From DASVUC01 sp038237225 (lineage in GTDB: Bacteria > Planctomycetota > Phycisphaerae > Tepidisphaerales > Tepidisphaeraceae), in contig JBBRYX010000014.1 of the NCBI GenBank assembly GCA_038237225.1, forward strand, positions 52,441 to 116,440: a stretch of DNA of 64,000 bases, read 5' to 3'. Shown here piece by piece: positions 16,633-26,411 of this stretch. The notes below the pieces were generated by a model. The model made no database searches. It was not told the origin of the DNA and worked only from the letters and a program-made list of their open reading frames with translations. The translations under genes and the position numbers were made by a program. Numbering within the stretch: the stretch's first letter is position 1; every line of letters starts with the position of its first letter.

Positions 16633-18477
16633 TTACCTGAGGTTGATCTGATCCGCCCGTGCCTCGAGCACGCGAAGCAATTGGGTCGCCTGCACGGATT
16701 GCGGATCGCGCCGCAACGCCTCCCGGCACTCATTCAGGCCCTCCTGCGTCTCACCGGTCATCGTCAACTGCACCGCCAGGTTCAGCCGAATCGTTGATGC
16801 CCAGGGATCGTTCCTGAGCGCGCGGGCGAGAATTGCAATCGCCTCCTCGCGTCGGCCCTGCCCGGCCATCGCGGTTGCCAGATTAGCGGTCGCACCGGGA
16901 TTCCGCGGATCCTTGTCGAGCACTTGCCGGCTCAGCGATTCAGCCATCGCGTATTCATGGCGCTGACCGTGGGCCGACGCGAGATTCACCATCGCCGCAC
17001 GGTAATCGGGCTGGACGCGGATCGCGGTGCGGTAGCATTCGATCGCGTCCAGAAACCGTCCGTGCGCTTCGTGCGCGAGCCCAAGGTTCAGATACGCACC
17101 GGCGGTCTGGGGATTGATTTCCAATGCGCGATGATAGCAATCCACTGCTTCATCCCATTTTTCCTGCGCGGCCAGTTCTGAGCCCAGGTTGTTCCATGCC
17201 ATCCAGGCGCGGTCATTCTTCGCCAGGGTGTCGCGCCACAGCGACTCGCGATTGCGGTAAGCGGCCTGCTGCCGCCAAGTGAGGATGGAGAGCGTTGCAA
17301 GAAGCAGCGCGTATGTGGTGAAGCGGATGATGTGGCCGTGATATCTCCTGACAACTCGTTCGATGCCCGCGGCGAAGAGTGCGATGATCGCCATCGCCGC
17401 GATGTATTGCACGTGGTCGGCCACGAACGAATAGATCTGCCAGAAGATGTTAAAGAAGCCCAGCGCGGGGAACAGCGTCACCACGAAGATCATCAAAGCA
17501 GCTAGAATTCCTCGCCCGATGCGGTTGCGCGCCAACAAGAGCCAGAACATCACTGCGACCGCGCCAGCGGCGGGGAGATATTGACCCAATACCCGCGGGT
17601 TTGTTTCCCAGCGTGGGTAGATGAACGTGAGCTTTGCCGGCCAGACGATCTTGCCGGCGTAAAACCAAAATGCCTTACCGGCCACGATTACGCGATCGCC
17701 AGCTGACAGATCAAACCGGGTGCCGGTCGCGCCGGTGTGATGTTTCTGCATCCAGATAGCCAGCAATCCGAGAGGCAAGCCCACCGCGAAGAACGGCAGT
17801 GTCGCCGCAATGTCACGCCGGGAAAGCTTCCCTGTTTTCCACCAGAGCACGATCAGCAGCACGCCGGGCAGCGTGACGGTGACGGTCTTGGCAAGCACCG
17901 CCAGCGCGTATAGCAGCAACGCGCATGCGAGCCAACGCCATCGCGGTTTAGTCGAGAACTTCTCGGAGAACCGGAGGAACGCGAGAACCGCGCACAGAAA
18001 CAGTGCCGCCGAAAGAACATTCTTTCGCTCGGTCACCCACGCGACTGATTCAACATTCACCGGATGCACCGCGACCAACGCCCCCGCGAGCCACGCGCCC
18101 GGCACGCCCAGTCGCGTGAGCACCCGCCACAGAAGCACCGCCACCATCGCGTGCAGCAGAATGTTGTTGACGTGATAACCGGCCGGATGAAGCCCCCACA
18201 AGCGGTACTCGAGCCAGAAGCTGGTCAACGTCAGAGGATAGTATTCGGGCACGCTTTGGAGATCAGTCCAGATTCGCCGCAGTCCGTCGCCGGATCGAAG
18301 GAGCACGTTGTTGGTCACCCACAGATCGTCGTCCCAGATGAACCCGCAACGGGTCGCTGGGAGGTAAACCACCACCGCGATCACGACTATCGCAAGCGCC
18401 AGCACAACCCCGTTCGATGATGCGCCTTTCTGAGTTTCAGCGACGGCTTCGGTTCGCTCGAGTTCCGCGGACAACAT
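16633..18477 (-). CDS. TMTC-like membrane glycosyltransferase with C-terminal TPR repeats
   Basis: 614 residues. The N-terminal two thirds contain about ten membrane helices, starting VVLALAIVVIAVVVYLPA. The acidic loop GFIWDDDLWV follows the first helix, as in the C-type (GT-C) transferases and TMTC O-mannosyltransferases. Further luminal-type landmarks are HPVNVESVAWVTERKNVLS and FVADHVQYIAAMA. From about residue 430 there are at least five TPRs, for example WMAWNNLGSELAAQEKWDEA and AGAYLNLGLAHEAHGRFLDA. Bacterial relatives are widespread in planctomycetes and presumed to glycosylate exported proteins with a lipid-linked donor; that is inference. Confidence 0.75.
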   Translation of the reverse strand: MLSAELERTEAVAETQKGASSNGVVLALAIVVIAVVVYLPATRCGFIWDDDLWVTNNVLLRSGDGLRRIWTDLQSVPEYYPLTLTSFWLEYRLWGLHPAGYHVNNILLHAMVAVLLWRVLTRLGVPGAWLAGALVAVHPVNVESVAWVTERKNVLSAALFLCAVLAFLRFSEKFSTKPRWRWLACALLLYALAVLAKTVTVTLPGVLLIVLWWKTGKLSRRDIAATLPFFAVGLPLGLLAIWMQKHHTGATGTRFDLSAGDRVIVAGKAFWFYAGKIVWPAKLTFIYPRWETNPRVLGQYLPAAGAVAVMFWLLLARNRIGRGILAALMIFVVTLFPALGFFNIFWQIYSFVADHVQYIAAMAIIALFAAGIERVVRRYHGHIIRFTTYALLLATLSILTWRQQAAYRNRESLWRDTLAKNDRAWMAWNNLGSELAAQEKWDEAVDCYHRALEINPQTAGAYLNLGLAHEAHGRFLDAIECYRTAIRVQPDYRAAMVNLASAHGQRHEYAMAESLSRQVLDKDPRNPGATANLATAMAGQGRREEAIAILARALRNDPWASTIRLNLAVQLTMTGETQEGLNECREALRRDPQSVQATQLLRVLEARADQINLR

Positions 18478-18511
18478 GGCAAGGCATTATACCGCGATGC
18501 GCTGCCGTTGC

Positions 18512-19975
18512 TCACGCCAGCAGTTGCTTCACCACGTTCCCCTCGACATCCGTCAGGCGGAAATCCCGGCCCGCGTGGCGGTAGGTAAACTTCTCGTGAT
18601 CGAATCCCATGAGGTGCAGGATCGTCGCATGAAGATCGTGAACGTGGACGGGGTCTTTGGCAGCCTTGAAGCCGAAGTCATCGGTCGCGCCATGCACGTA
18701 GCCGCCCTTCACACCGCCGCCCGCCATCCACATGGTGAAGCCGTAATGATTGTGATCTCGGCCGTTGATCTTCCCGGAATTCGCACCGGGCGTGGGCATC
18801 TCAACCGTTGGCGTGCGACCGAATTCGCCGCCCCAGATCACGAGTGTGTCTTCCAGCATGCCGCGCTGTTTTAGATCTTTGAGCAGCGCGCCGATCGGCT
18901 GATCCGACTCCTGCGCGAGCCTGCGGTGATTCACTTCCAGATCATCGTGGTTATCCCAGGGCTGACCCGCGCCGTGCCACACCTGCACAAAGCGCACGCC
19001 GCGCTCGATCAGCCGGCGCGCGATGATCATCTGCCGCGCCTGCACGCCTTCGCCGTACATCTGGCGGATGTGCTTGGGCTCGCGCGAGATGTCGAAGGCA
19101 TCGGCGGCATCCATCTGCATGCGGAACGCAAGCTCGAACGATTGGATGCGCGATTCCAAAGCCGTATCGCTGCCGCCGCGCTGTTGCTCGTGCTTCCGAT
19201 TCAACTCCATCAGCAAATCGAGTTGCCGGCGCTGCTCCTTCGTCGTAGATGACGGGCTCTTCACGTTCTCAATCAGCTTCGTCAGTTCGGTGTGCTGCGT
19301 ATCAACGTACGTGCCCTGATAAGTCCCTGGGAGAAATCCGGATTGCCAGTTCTGCGATTCCTGGATCGGATATCCACCCGGACACAGGACCACGAAACCG
19401 GGCAGATTCTGGTTCTCACTCCCAAGCCCGTAGGTCAGCCACGATCCCATGCTCGGGCGGATCATCCGGGCTTCGCCGCAGTTCATGAGCAACAGCGACG
19501 GCTCATGGCTCGGCACATCAGCGTGCATCGACCGGATCACGCAGATGTCATCGATCGATTCCGCCACGTGCGGAAACAGATCGCTCACCTCGGTCCCGCT
19601 CTTGCCATGCTTCTTGAACTTGAACGGCGAAGCCATCCCCACCCCCGTCTTCCGTTCCGTCGGCAGATAATCCATCGGTAGCGCCTTGCCCGCGTGCTTG
19701 TCGAGCATCGGCTTGGGATCGAACGTGTCGACCTGCGAAGGGCCGCCGTTCATGAACAAGTGAATCACGCGCTTCGCTTTACCCGGAAACTGCGGCGACT
19801 TCGGCGCCAGCGGATTGATCAGATCTGAACCTCCAAACGCGGACGAACCCAAGCCCACCTGCGTCAGGATATTGGCGAGCGCCAGCGCCCCCATCCCCAT
19901 GCCGCATTTGCGGAGCAGTTGCCGCCGGGACAGCGTCCGATGCTCCGGCAAATCCCCATGTTGGTAAATCGACAT
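18512..19975 (-). CDS. DUF1501 family protein (twin-arginine exported)
   Basis: 487 residues from the ATG at 19975 with GGAAGG and GGAG before it; the longer open frame upstream is only the translated REP-like repeat. It has a Tat-like signal, LSRRQLLRKCGMGMGALALANILT. The body resembles the alkaline-phosphatase/sulfatase fold: RVIHLFMNGGPSQVDTFDPK, VIRSMHADVPSHEPSLLLMN, GFVVLCPGG, FVQVWHGAGQPWDNHDDL, LVIWGGEFGRTP, GRDHNHYGFTMWMAGGGVKGG. DUF1501 genes almost always follow a DUF1549/DUF1553 cytochrome gene in planctomycetes, as here. The biochemical activity of the pair is not established. Confidence 0.92.
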   Translation of the reverse strand: MSIYQHGDLPEHRTLSRRQLLRKCGMGMGALALANILTQVGLGSSAFGGSDLINPLAPKSPQFPGKAKRVIHLFMNGGPSQVDTFDPKPMLDKHAGKALPMDYLPTERKTGVGMASPFKFKKHGKSGTEVSDLFPHVAESIDDICVIRSMHADVPSHEPSLLLMNCGEARMIRPSMGSWLTYGLGSENQNLPGFVVLCPGGYPIQESQNWQSGFLPGTYQGTYVDTQHTELTKLIENVKSPSSTTKEQRRQLDLLMELNRKHEQQRGGSDTALESRIQSFELAFRMQMDAADAFDISREPKHIRQMYGEGVQARQMIIARRLIERGVRFVQVWHGAGQPWDNHDDLEVNHRRLAQESDQPIGALLKDLKQRGMLEDTLVIWGGEFGRTPTVEMPTPGANSGKINGRDHNHYGFTMWMAGGGVKGGYVHGATDDFGFKAAKDPVHVHDLHATILHLMGFDHEKFTYRHAGRDFRLTDVEGNVVKQLLA

Positions 19976-19994
19976 CGCTCCGCCTTCCTGCGTG

Positions 19995-20048
19995 GCACGG
20001 GCATCTTGCCCGTGATCCAAATTTCGAACACGGGCAAGATGCCCGTGC
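19995..20048. repeat. REP-like dispersed palindrome, CACGGGC family
   Basis: Two 20-base arms (19995-20014 and 20029-20048) are exact reverse complements around a 14-base loop. The core is the same as at 4133-4187. It fills the short space between the DUF1549/DUF1553 gene and the DUF1501 gene, where it could act as an intergenic RNA hairpin. Confidence 0.85.
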
Positions 20049-20054
20049 TACGAA

Positions 20055-23000
20055 TCAATCGACAAACATAAACTCATTCGACTCGAGCAACACCTGGGCG
20101 TATTTCTCCCAAGCGTTCATCGGCATCGCCGGCTTGGGCGCCGGTCCGGAAAACTCCGACTGCGAAGACCAGCTTCCGCCAGTATCATCCCCCGCCACCG
20201 GCTCAACTGCCGCTTCTTTCGTGACGGTCACGCTCCAGTCAAACTGATCCGAGTTGTAATCCCCATCGCGTCCGCAATCGACCATGAAGTCGACCGTGTC
20301 TCCCGTTTTCACTGCGATCCGTTTCACATCCGTCGCCGCTTCCTTGCGATACACGATCCAGGACCCAAGAAGTCCTTCGCGCGACGTGATGAGCCGGGCT
20401 CGAACGCCGTTCCCATCCTTCGAGGTATGCGAAAGTTTTCCGTTGATCGCGACCGAGCAATCGCGCGGCGCAACCCATCGCCGAATCACCGCATGTTTCT
20501 CGTCATTCCCGACATGACCGCCGCCGGCGCTGAGCAACACCCAACCCAGCTTCGCGTCCGGCAGCGCCGCCCCGCCCTGCCAATTGCTACCCGTGAAATG
20601 CGGCAGCTTTTGAAACGCCTTCACGCGCTGCGTCGCTTCATCAAATTCCCCGTAGCCATACTGCCACGCTGATGAGTTCAGCGCCACCGCGTCCGGCGAT
20701 TGCGCCATTTCCACCTGTACGAATTTTGACCCAAGGTCCAATTCATCTTTCGTCGGCCCACGTCCCAACACACTTCGATACAGCTTCGCGATCCCCTTTG
20801 CCGGTTCTTCCTCCTTGCCCATCGCCGCCCGAGCCGCGAGCTTCTTCGCCTGCTCGATGACAAACGGGCTATTCATCATATAAAGCGCCTGCTGCGGCAC
20901 CGATGTCGCAAACCGCTGCGGACTGTGCGAATCGGGACTCGCGAAATCAAACATCCGGAACGTCCCGGGAAGATTCTGCCGATCGATGAACGCGTACAGC
21001 GTCCGCCGATTGGAGAACGGCTGCGCAAAAATGTCGATTGACCGTCCGCCAATCTTCGAATCCAGTTGCCCGCTTGTCGCCAGCAGCGAATCACGCATCG
21101 CCTCAAAATCAAGACGCCGCGCGTTCATGCGCCAGAGCAGGCGATTCTCGGGATCCACCTGCCGCGCCACCGGATTCGCATCGACGCTCGCCTGCTGATA
21201 CGTCGCCGACAGCATCATCCGCTTATGAAGCTTCTTCAGCGACCACCCATCCTCATTCTCAAAGCGCAGCGCCAGCCAATCCAGCAGTTCCGGATGCGTC
21301 GGCTTCTCTCCTCGCGTCCCGAAATCACTCGGCGTGCGCACCAGCCCCGCCCCAAAGTGCCGCTGCCATACCCGATTCACCATCACCCGCGCCGTCAGCG
21401 GGTTCTCCTTGCTCGCGATCTTCTTCGCCAGTTCCATTCGCCCGCTGCCCTGCTTGAACGGCTCGCGTTTCTCCGCCGACAACACCGCCAGGAACTGCCG
21501 CGGCACCTGCTTTCCGGGATTCCCCGCATTTCCGCGCACGAACACCACCGGCTCCACCGGCGCCGGCAGATCCTCCATCGCCATCGCCCGCGGCGGACTT
21601 CCCGGATGCGTCGCCACCAGCGCATCCACTTTCTCCTTCAACTCTCGCACCTTGTTGCCGTCGTCACCGTTGAACAGAAGCTGAGCTTCCGCCCGCGTCA
21701 GATTCACCGGCGACTTCGCACCCAGCTTTCGCGCAAGCAGCGCATCGTACGGTCCCCACACACTGAAGAATGCTCGCGGACCGAGGCCCGACTGCTTCAG
21801 ATAGTCGCGCCAGCGTTGCACCACCCAGGGGTGCAGCTCGTACTTTTCACCAATGCTTTTCGCCTTCGAATCATCTGCCGCCAGCAGCGACTGCCCCGCG
21901 ATCAGTGATTTAACAACCGTCTTTCTCTCAATGAGCGAAGCGTTGATCTCGGCCTGCCGCTTCACCTCGTATTCGTCAATTACCGCCTTCCGCGCCGTCA
22001 GCTCCTTCTCAAACTCCGCCTTTTCCGCCCCGATCGGCGCATCGCCAATCAGCGGCAACTTATCCGGCTCGCGGCTGCTCGCCAGCACCCCGTACAGCGA
22101 ATAATAATCCGCCGTTGGAATCGGATCATATTTGTGGTCATGACAACGAGCGCACGCCACCGTCAATCCCATCGTTCCGCGGCAGATCACGTCGATCTGG
22201 TCGTCGATAATGTCCGGTTGCGCGTTTAAGAATCTGCGTCCCACCGTCAGAAACCCAAGCGCCGCCAGCGGCCGCTTATCTTCCTTCAGCTCCAGCCGAT
22301 CCGCCGCGATCTGGTGAATCAAAAACTGATCGTACGGCAAATCATCGTTCAACGACCGCACGACCCAGTCGCGGTAGGTATACGAAAACCCGAACCGCCG
22401 CTCCTCCTGAAACACATACCCTTTCGTATCCGCGTATCGCGCCACATCCAGCCAGTAGCGCCCCCACCGCTCTCCATACTGTGGCGACGCCAGCAATCGA
22501 TCGATTACCTTTTCATAAGCAACAGCGGAGGGATCTTTCTCGAATGCTTCGATCTCACCGACCGTCGGCGGCAGCCCGATCAGATCGAACGTTGCACGCC
22601 GAATCAGCGTCCGACGATCGGCCGGCGCTGAGGGTGCAATTTTCTTCTCCTCGAGCTTTGCCAGAACGAAGCGATCGACATCGTTTCGCGCCCAAGCCGC
22701 TTGCTTCACTTCCGGAGGCCTGGCATCTTTCGGCGCGATCAAGCTCCAGAACTTCTTCCCCTCCTCGATCGTCATCCCGTGCGGCTTTGTCGCCGCTCCC
22801 GCGGATGCAACCTGCGCCTTCGGCATCGGCGCCCCCAGCTTCACCCACGCCTCAAGCGCCGCAATCTCCTCCGCCTTCAACTTCTGCTTCGGCGGCATCC
22901 GCAGCGCCTCTTCCTCATACCGAACCGCCTTGATCAACTGACTTTCGTCCGGCTTGCCGGGCGCGATCGCGGGAGTCTCCGATTCGCCGCCCTTGAGCAG

Positions 23001-23210
23001 CGCCTCGCGAGAATCCACGCGAAGCGCGCCCTTTAACTTTTTCGCGTCTGCGCTGTGACACGAATAACAGCGCTCCACGAACACTGGCCGAACTTTGGTC
23101 TCGAAGAATTCTTCCCCACTGTCCGCTGCGATGACGGGCTGCATCAGAAACAGCGCCACCATCAGGAACGCCAGCGCGCAATACTCCCGAGCATGCAAGT
23201 CCTTCTCCAC
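20055..23210 (-). CDS. planctomycete cytochrome-type protein (PSCyt1-DUF1549-DUF1553)
   Basis: 1051 residues with a signal peptide (ALAFLMVALFLMQPVIAA). The PSCyt1 domain comes first: FVERCYSCHSADAKKLKGALRVDSREALLKGG contains the haem-binding CYSCH. The DUF1549 block follows, with RNDVDRFVLAKLEEKKIAPS, RRATFDLIGLPPT and YGERWGRYWLDVARYADT, then a second CxxCH-like ACARCHDHKYDPIPTADYYSL. DUF1553 lies from about residue 590: LTARVMVNRVWQRHFGAGLVRTPSDFG, HPELLDWLALRF, NRRTLYAF and QQALYMMNSPFV. The tail carries a lectin-like domain (AVIRRWVAP to DFMVDCGRDGD). It is periplasmic by signal; the electron partner and substrate are unknown. It pairs with the DUF1501 gene downstream. Confidence 0.93.
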   Translation of the reverse strand: MEKDLHAREYCALAFLMVALFLMQPVIAADSGEEFFETKVRPVFVERCYSCHSADAKKLKGALRVDSREALLKGGESETPAIAPGKPDESQLIKAVRYEEEALRMPPKQKLKAEEIAALEAWVKLGAPMPKAQVASAGAATKPHGMTIEEGKKFWSLIAPKDARPPEVKQAAWARNDVDRFVLAKLEEKKIAPSAPADRRTLIRRATFDLIGLPPTVGEIEAFEKDPSAVAYEKVIDRLLASPQYGERWGRYWLDVARYADTKGYVFQEERRFGFSYTYRDWVVRSLNDDLPYDQFLIHQIAADRLELKEDKRPLAALGFLTVGRRFLNAQPDIIDDQIDVICRGTMGLTVACARCHDHKYDPIPTADYYSLYGVLASSREPDKLPLIGDAPIGAEKAEFEKELTARKAVIDEYEVKRQAEINASLIERKTVVKSLIAGQSLLAADDSKAKSIGEKYELHPWVVQRWRDYLKQSGLGPRAFFSVWGPYDALLARKLGAKSPVNLTRAEAQLLFNGDDGNKVRELKEKVDALVATHPGSPPRAMAMEDLPAPVEPVVFVRGNAGNPGKQVPRQFLAVLSAEKREPFKQGSGRMELAKKIASKENPLTARVMVNRVWQRHFGAGLVRTPSDFGTRGEKPTHPELLDWLALRFENEDGWSLKKLHKRMMLSATYQQASVDANPVARQVDPENRLLWRMNARRLDFEAMRDSLLATSGQLDSKIGGRSIDIFAQPFSNRRTLYAFIDRQNLPGTFRMFDFASPDSHSPQRFATSVPQQALYMMNSPFVIEQAKKLAARAAMGKEEEPAKGIAKLYRSVLGRGPTKDELDLGSKFVQVEMAQSPDAVALNSSAWQYGYGEFDEATQRVKAFQKLPHFTGSNWQGGAALPDAKLGWVLLSAGGGHVGNDEKHAVIRRWVAPRDCSVAINGKLSHTSKDGNGVRARLITSREGLLGSWIVYRKEAATDVKRIAVKTGDTVDFMVDCGRDGDYNSDQFDWSVTVTKEAAVEPVAGDDTGGSWSSQSEFSGPAPKPAMPMNAWEKYAQVLLESNEFMFVD

Positions 23211-23269
23211 GTATTAAGCTACGCCGCGCAGTGTTATCCGTTGTTACGTCTCGAAATGAAACTTCCCCG

Positions 23270-23455
23270 CTACGGCTCTCGAATTTGAAGATCCCGGCAA
23301 ATTTTGCGCGCCAAGACTTCGCTAATCTCCGTGTGTCTCGGCACCGCCGATCGCTTCCCAGTCCTGGGATGCCCCCACCACGAATGCCGCCCGCCCTCGC
23401 GAATGAGCACGCAGCCCTGCGCACGAAGATGCCCAAGCAGCGTGCGCCTCTTCAC
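23270..23455 (-). CDS. hicA: HicA-type toxin (mRNA interferase)
   Basis: 61 residues from a GTG that overlaps the stop of the upstream HicB gene. It has the HicA double-stranded RNA-binding-like fold pattern: KRRTLLGHLRAQGC, then EGGRHSWWGHPRTGKRSAVPRH, carrying the catalytic His of the G-x-(S/R)-H motif, then EISEVLARKICRDLQI. HicA toxins cleave mRNA and are neutralised by HicB. The antitoxin-first gene order with overlap supports the call. Confidence 0.8.
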   Translation of the reverse strand: MKRRTLLGHLRAQGCVLIREGGRHSWWGHPRTGKRSAVPRHTEISEVLARKICRDLQIREP

Positions 23456-23661
23456 AGTCGAATCGTCGCCTCTTCGAAGTTCCCCTCCGCGGCTTCACGA
23501 GCATCAGCGCGATTCATCTCAAGCATCTCCGCCAGCGCCGACTTCAAGTTCTTCAACAGCCCGGCGCGGGTTCGCGCCTGCGCGTTCACGCCAGGAATCT
23601 CCTCAATCCAACCGATCCACCACTTCCCATCCTGACGGACTACCGCTTTGAAACTACTCAT
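23452..23661 (-). CDS. hicB: HicB-type antitoxin
   Basis: 69 residues with the partial RNase H fold of HicB: FKAVVRQDGKWWIGWIEEIPGVNAQARTR, then TRAGLLKNLKSALAEMLEMNRADAREAAE. There is no DNA-binding tail, so regulation would need the complex or another factor. It is encoded directly before hicA with a 4-base overlap and shares its transcript. Confidence 0.8.
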   Translation of the reverse strand: MSSFKAVVRQDGKWWIGWIEEIPGVNAQARTRAGLLKNLKSALAEMLEMNRADAREAAEGNFEEATIRL

Positions 23662-23703
23662 GACATCACCTGCGATCGTCTCGCTTCAGGAACAATCGAA
23701 ATC

Positions 23704-25563
23704 TTAAGCCTCGACCAACTGCACGGCCTTCTTACCCTGCTTCTTCCGATCCGTCTCGTTCAGCAGCCCCTTCCGCAACCGAATGCTCGCCGGCGTCACC
23801 TCCACCAGCTCATCTTCCTCGATGTACTCCAGCGCCTGCTCCAGCGTCATCTTCCGCGCGGGCTTCAGGATGATGTTCTCATCCGATGAAGTCGTGCGCA
23901 TGTTCGACAGCTTCTTGGTTGTCGTGGGGTTCACCACCATGTCATTATCGCGCGCGTTTTCGCCGACGACCTGACCTTCGTAAACGGGATCGGTCGGCGA
24001 CACGAACAGCACGCCACGCTCCTGAAGATTGTTCAAGGCATACGCGTTCACCGATCCACCGGCCATGGCGACCATCACACCATTCCCGCGGCTCGGCACA
24101 TCGCCGCGCGTCGGTGCATACTCGTGGAAGTTGTGGTGCATGATCGCTTCACCCTGCGTCGCCGTCAGCATGCGCGTTCGCAGACCAATCAGCCCGCGCG
24201 CGGGGATTGTGAACTCGAGATGGACTTGGCCGTTGCGATTGTCCATTCGCACCAGTTCACCCTTGCGGTTACCGACAAGCTCCATCACGCCGCCCATGTT
24301 CTTCTCGGGAACGTCGACGACGAGGTACTCGATCGGCTCCGTCATCTGGCCCGTCTCCGGATCCTTCCGGACAATCACGTGCGGCTTGCTGATCGACAGC
24401 TCAAAACCTTCGCGGCGCATGTTCTCGATCAGGATGCCCAGGTGCAGCAAGCCGCGGCCGCTGACCTTGAAAGCGTCCTTGTTCTCCGTCTCAGTCACCT
24501 TCAGCGCGACGTTCGCTTCAAGCTCTTTCATCAAACGCTCGCGAAGATTGCGGGATGTGACGAACTTCCCTTCCTTGCCCACGAAAGGGGAATCATTCAC
24601 GCTGAACATCATCGTCAGCGTCGGCGGCTCAACCTCTTCAGGCTCCAGCGCCACCGGATTGGTCGGATCGCAGATCGTGTCGGTGATGTCCACCGTATCC
24701 AAACCAATCAGGGCCACGATGTCCCCCGCCTCCGCCTGCTCGGCATTCTTCCGGCCGAAGCCGTCGAACACCTGCACCTGCTGAACCTTCCCCTTCACCG
24801 GCGTCCCATCGCGCTTCGCCAGGATCACCTGCTGCCCCGTTTTCACGATCCCGTTATAGATCCGCCCGACGCCGATTCGCCCCACATAATCGTTGTACTG
24901 AATACTGCTGATGCGCACCTGAAGCGGCTTGTCCTTGTCACCATGCGGCGCGGGGACGTGCTTCAAGAGCGCCTCGAACACCGGCTTGATGTCGACGCCC
25001 TTTTGTTCCATCGTCCATGAAGCGGTGCCCGCGCGCCCGGAGGCATACAGCACCGGGAAATCGAGCGCTTCATCGTCGGCACCCATCTCGACGAACAGAT
25101 CGAATACTTCGTTCAGCACTTCATTCGCGCGCTGATCGGGACGGTCAATTTTGTTAATGATCACGATCGGCCGAAGCTCGTGCTGGAACGCTTTCTTCAG
25201 AACAAACCGCGTCTGCGGCATCGGTCCTTCTGCCGCGTCAACCAGCAGGAAGCAACCATCCGCCATCGACAGCACGCGCTCCACTTCCCCGCCAAAATCC
25301 GCGTGGCCCGGCGTATCGATCAAATTGATCTTCACGGTGTCGCCCGTGATCGGATCGACGTGATTGATCGCGACGTTCTTTGCAAGAATGGTGATCCCGC
25401 GCTCCCGCTCCAGCGGATTGCTATCAAGAATTGTGTCCTGCGACACCTGGCTGTCCCGGAAGTTACCGCTTTGCCGCAGCAGCGCATCCACCAGTGTCGT
25501 CTTGCCATGGTCGACGTGGGCGATAATGGCAACATTTCGGATATCGTTACGCACTTTGTTCAT
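23704..25563 (-). CDS. typA: ribosome-associated GTPase TypA/BipA
   Basis: 619 residues, a translational GTPase of the EF-G type that binds the ribosome and helps large-subunit assembly and stress adaptation. G1 is AHVDHGKTTLVDALLRQSG, the switch region is DSNPLERERGITI, G3 is DTPGHADFGGEV, G4 is NKIDRPDQR. The TypA-specific C-terminal part is present (DVPEKNMGGVMELVGNRKGE, IPARGLIGLRTRMLTATQG, and the tail with LTLEQALEYI-like MTLEQALEYIEEDELVEVTP). Length and domain order are standard. Its upstream region is shared with a divergent ECF sigma gene. Confidence 0.97.
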   Translation of the reverse strand: MNKVRNDIRNVAIIAHVDHGKTTLVDALLRQSGNFRDSQVSQDTILDSNPLERERGITILAKNVAINHVDPITGDTVKINLIDTPGHADFGGEVERVLSMADGCFLLVDAAEGPMPQTRFVLKKAFQHELRPIVIINKIDRPDQRANEVLNEVFDLFVEMGADDEALDFPVLYASGRAGTASWTMEQKGVDIKPVFEALLKHVPAPHGDKDKPLQVRISSIQYNDYVGRIGVGRIYNGIVKTGQQVILAKRDGTPVKGKVQQVQVFDGFGRKNAEQAEAGDIVALIGLDTVDITDTICDPTNPVALEPEEVEPPTLTMMFSVNDSPFVGKEGKFVTSRNLRERLMKELEANVALKVTETENKDAFKVSGRGLLHLGILIENMRREGFELSISKPHVIVRKDPETGQMTEPIEYLVVDVPEKNMGGVMELVGNRKGELVRMDNRNGQVHLEFTIPARGLIGLRTRMLTATQGEAIMHHNFHEYAPTRGDVPSRGNGVMVAMAGGSVNAYALNNLQERGVLFVSPTDPVYEGQVVGENARDNDMVVNPTTTKKLSNMRTTSSDENIILKPARKMTLEQALEYIEEDELVEVTPASIRLRKGLLNETDRKKQGKKAVQLVEA

Positions 25564-25760
25564 TGTATTCCTTCGGTATCAGCCCCGGCCGCACCGCAGG
25601 GGCCGGTGTGAAACACCCTCGTAAGCACAGACCATGCCTGTACTTCCGGTTGAAATCGCTTGTAGCTGAAAGCGGTAAAAGTGCGGTAAGATACTGAGCG
25701 GTCAGCTATTATACAACGTCGCCGGCGACTAAAGGTTTGCCACGGGCACACTAAACCGAT

Positions 25761-26321
25761 ATGAATCGGCCGCCACTCACCCTCGGACCGCACGTGATCC
25801 CAGCATCTTTGGAATCAGCCCGGCGTGGTGATCGTAAAGCGCTTGCCGTCCTGCTCACCTCGCTTCAGGATACATGGTATCGCTTCAGCCTGTCCCTTCT
25901 CCATAACCCCGATCTTGCCGCCGACGCAACGCAGGAAACCGCCCTCCGCTTTTTGAAGCAGCTCCCGACCTTCCGCGGCCAATCCGAACTAAAAACCTGG
26001 TCCCTCGGCATCGCACTCAACGTCACCCGCGAACTTAAACGCCAACGCCCCTTCACGACCGATCCCGACCAAGCTCCGGCTCCGATCGATCCGCATGATG
26101 AGCCGGTGGACGCTCTTGACCTGACCGAGCAGCGGGAGCGTGTGCGAGAACTTCTGACCCATCTCTCGGATCGACAGCGCGAAGTCGTCACCTTGCGGTT
26201 CTTTGAAGACCTCTCCACGGATGAAACCGCCGCTGCCATGAACTGCGCCGCGGGAACCGTCAAAGCCACCCTTCACCAGGCTCTTCGAGCCCTTCGTGAC
26301 AAACTTGACGCTTCAAGTTAA
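25761..26321 (+). CDS. ECF-type RNA polymerase sigma factor
   Basis: 186 residues. Region 2 covers about 25-75 (VLLTSLQDTWYRFSLSLLHN to DLAADATQETALRFLKQLP). Region 4 covers about 125-180 (LLTHLSDRQREVVTLRFFEDLS, then DETAAAMNCAAGTVKATLHQALRAL, quoted in parts). It is followed by a gene for a single-pass membrane protein, the expected anti-sigma slot, and a secreted TPR-like protein. The three genes probably form one envelope-stress type locus. Confidence 0.88.
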   Translation: MNRPPLTLGPHVIPASLESARRGDRKALAVLLTSLQDTWYRFSLSLLHNPDLAADATQETALRFLKQLPTFRGQSELKTWSLGIALNVTRELKRQRPFTTDPDQAPAPIDPHDEPVDALDLTEQRERVRELLTHLSDRQREVVTLRFFEDLSTDETAAAMNCAAGTVKATLHQALRALRDKLDASS

Positions 26322-26411
26322 CCCGTTACTGGGAAAGATGTTGCGTGTCGCTGGCGACCCGCATGCGCCTTTAGGAACTAAACCAAAACGCCCAGATCGG
26401 CACGAACTAAT

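Noticed and set aside
24124..25020. Plus-strand frame of 298 codons inside typA
   Set aside because: Antisense to the clearly identified TypA GTPase; His/Arg/Leu-rich shadow.
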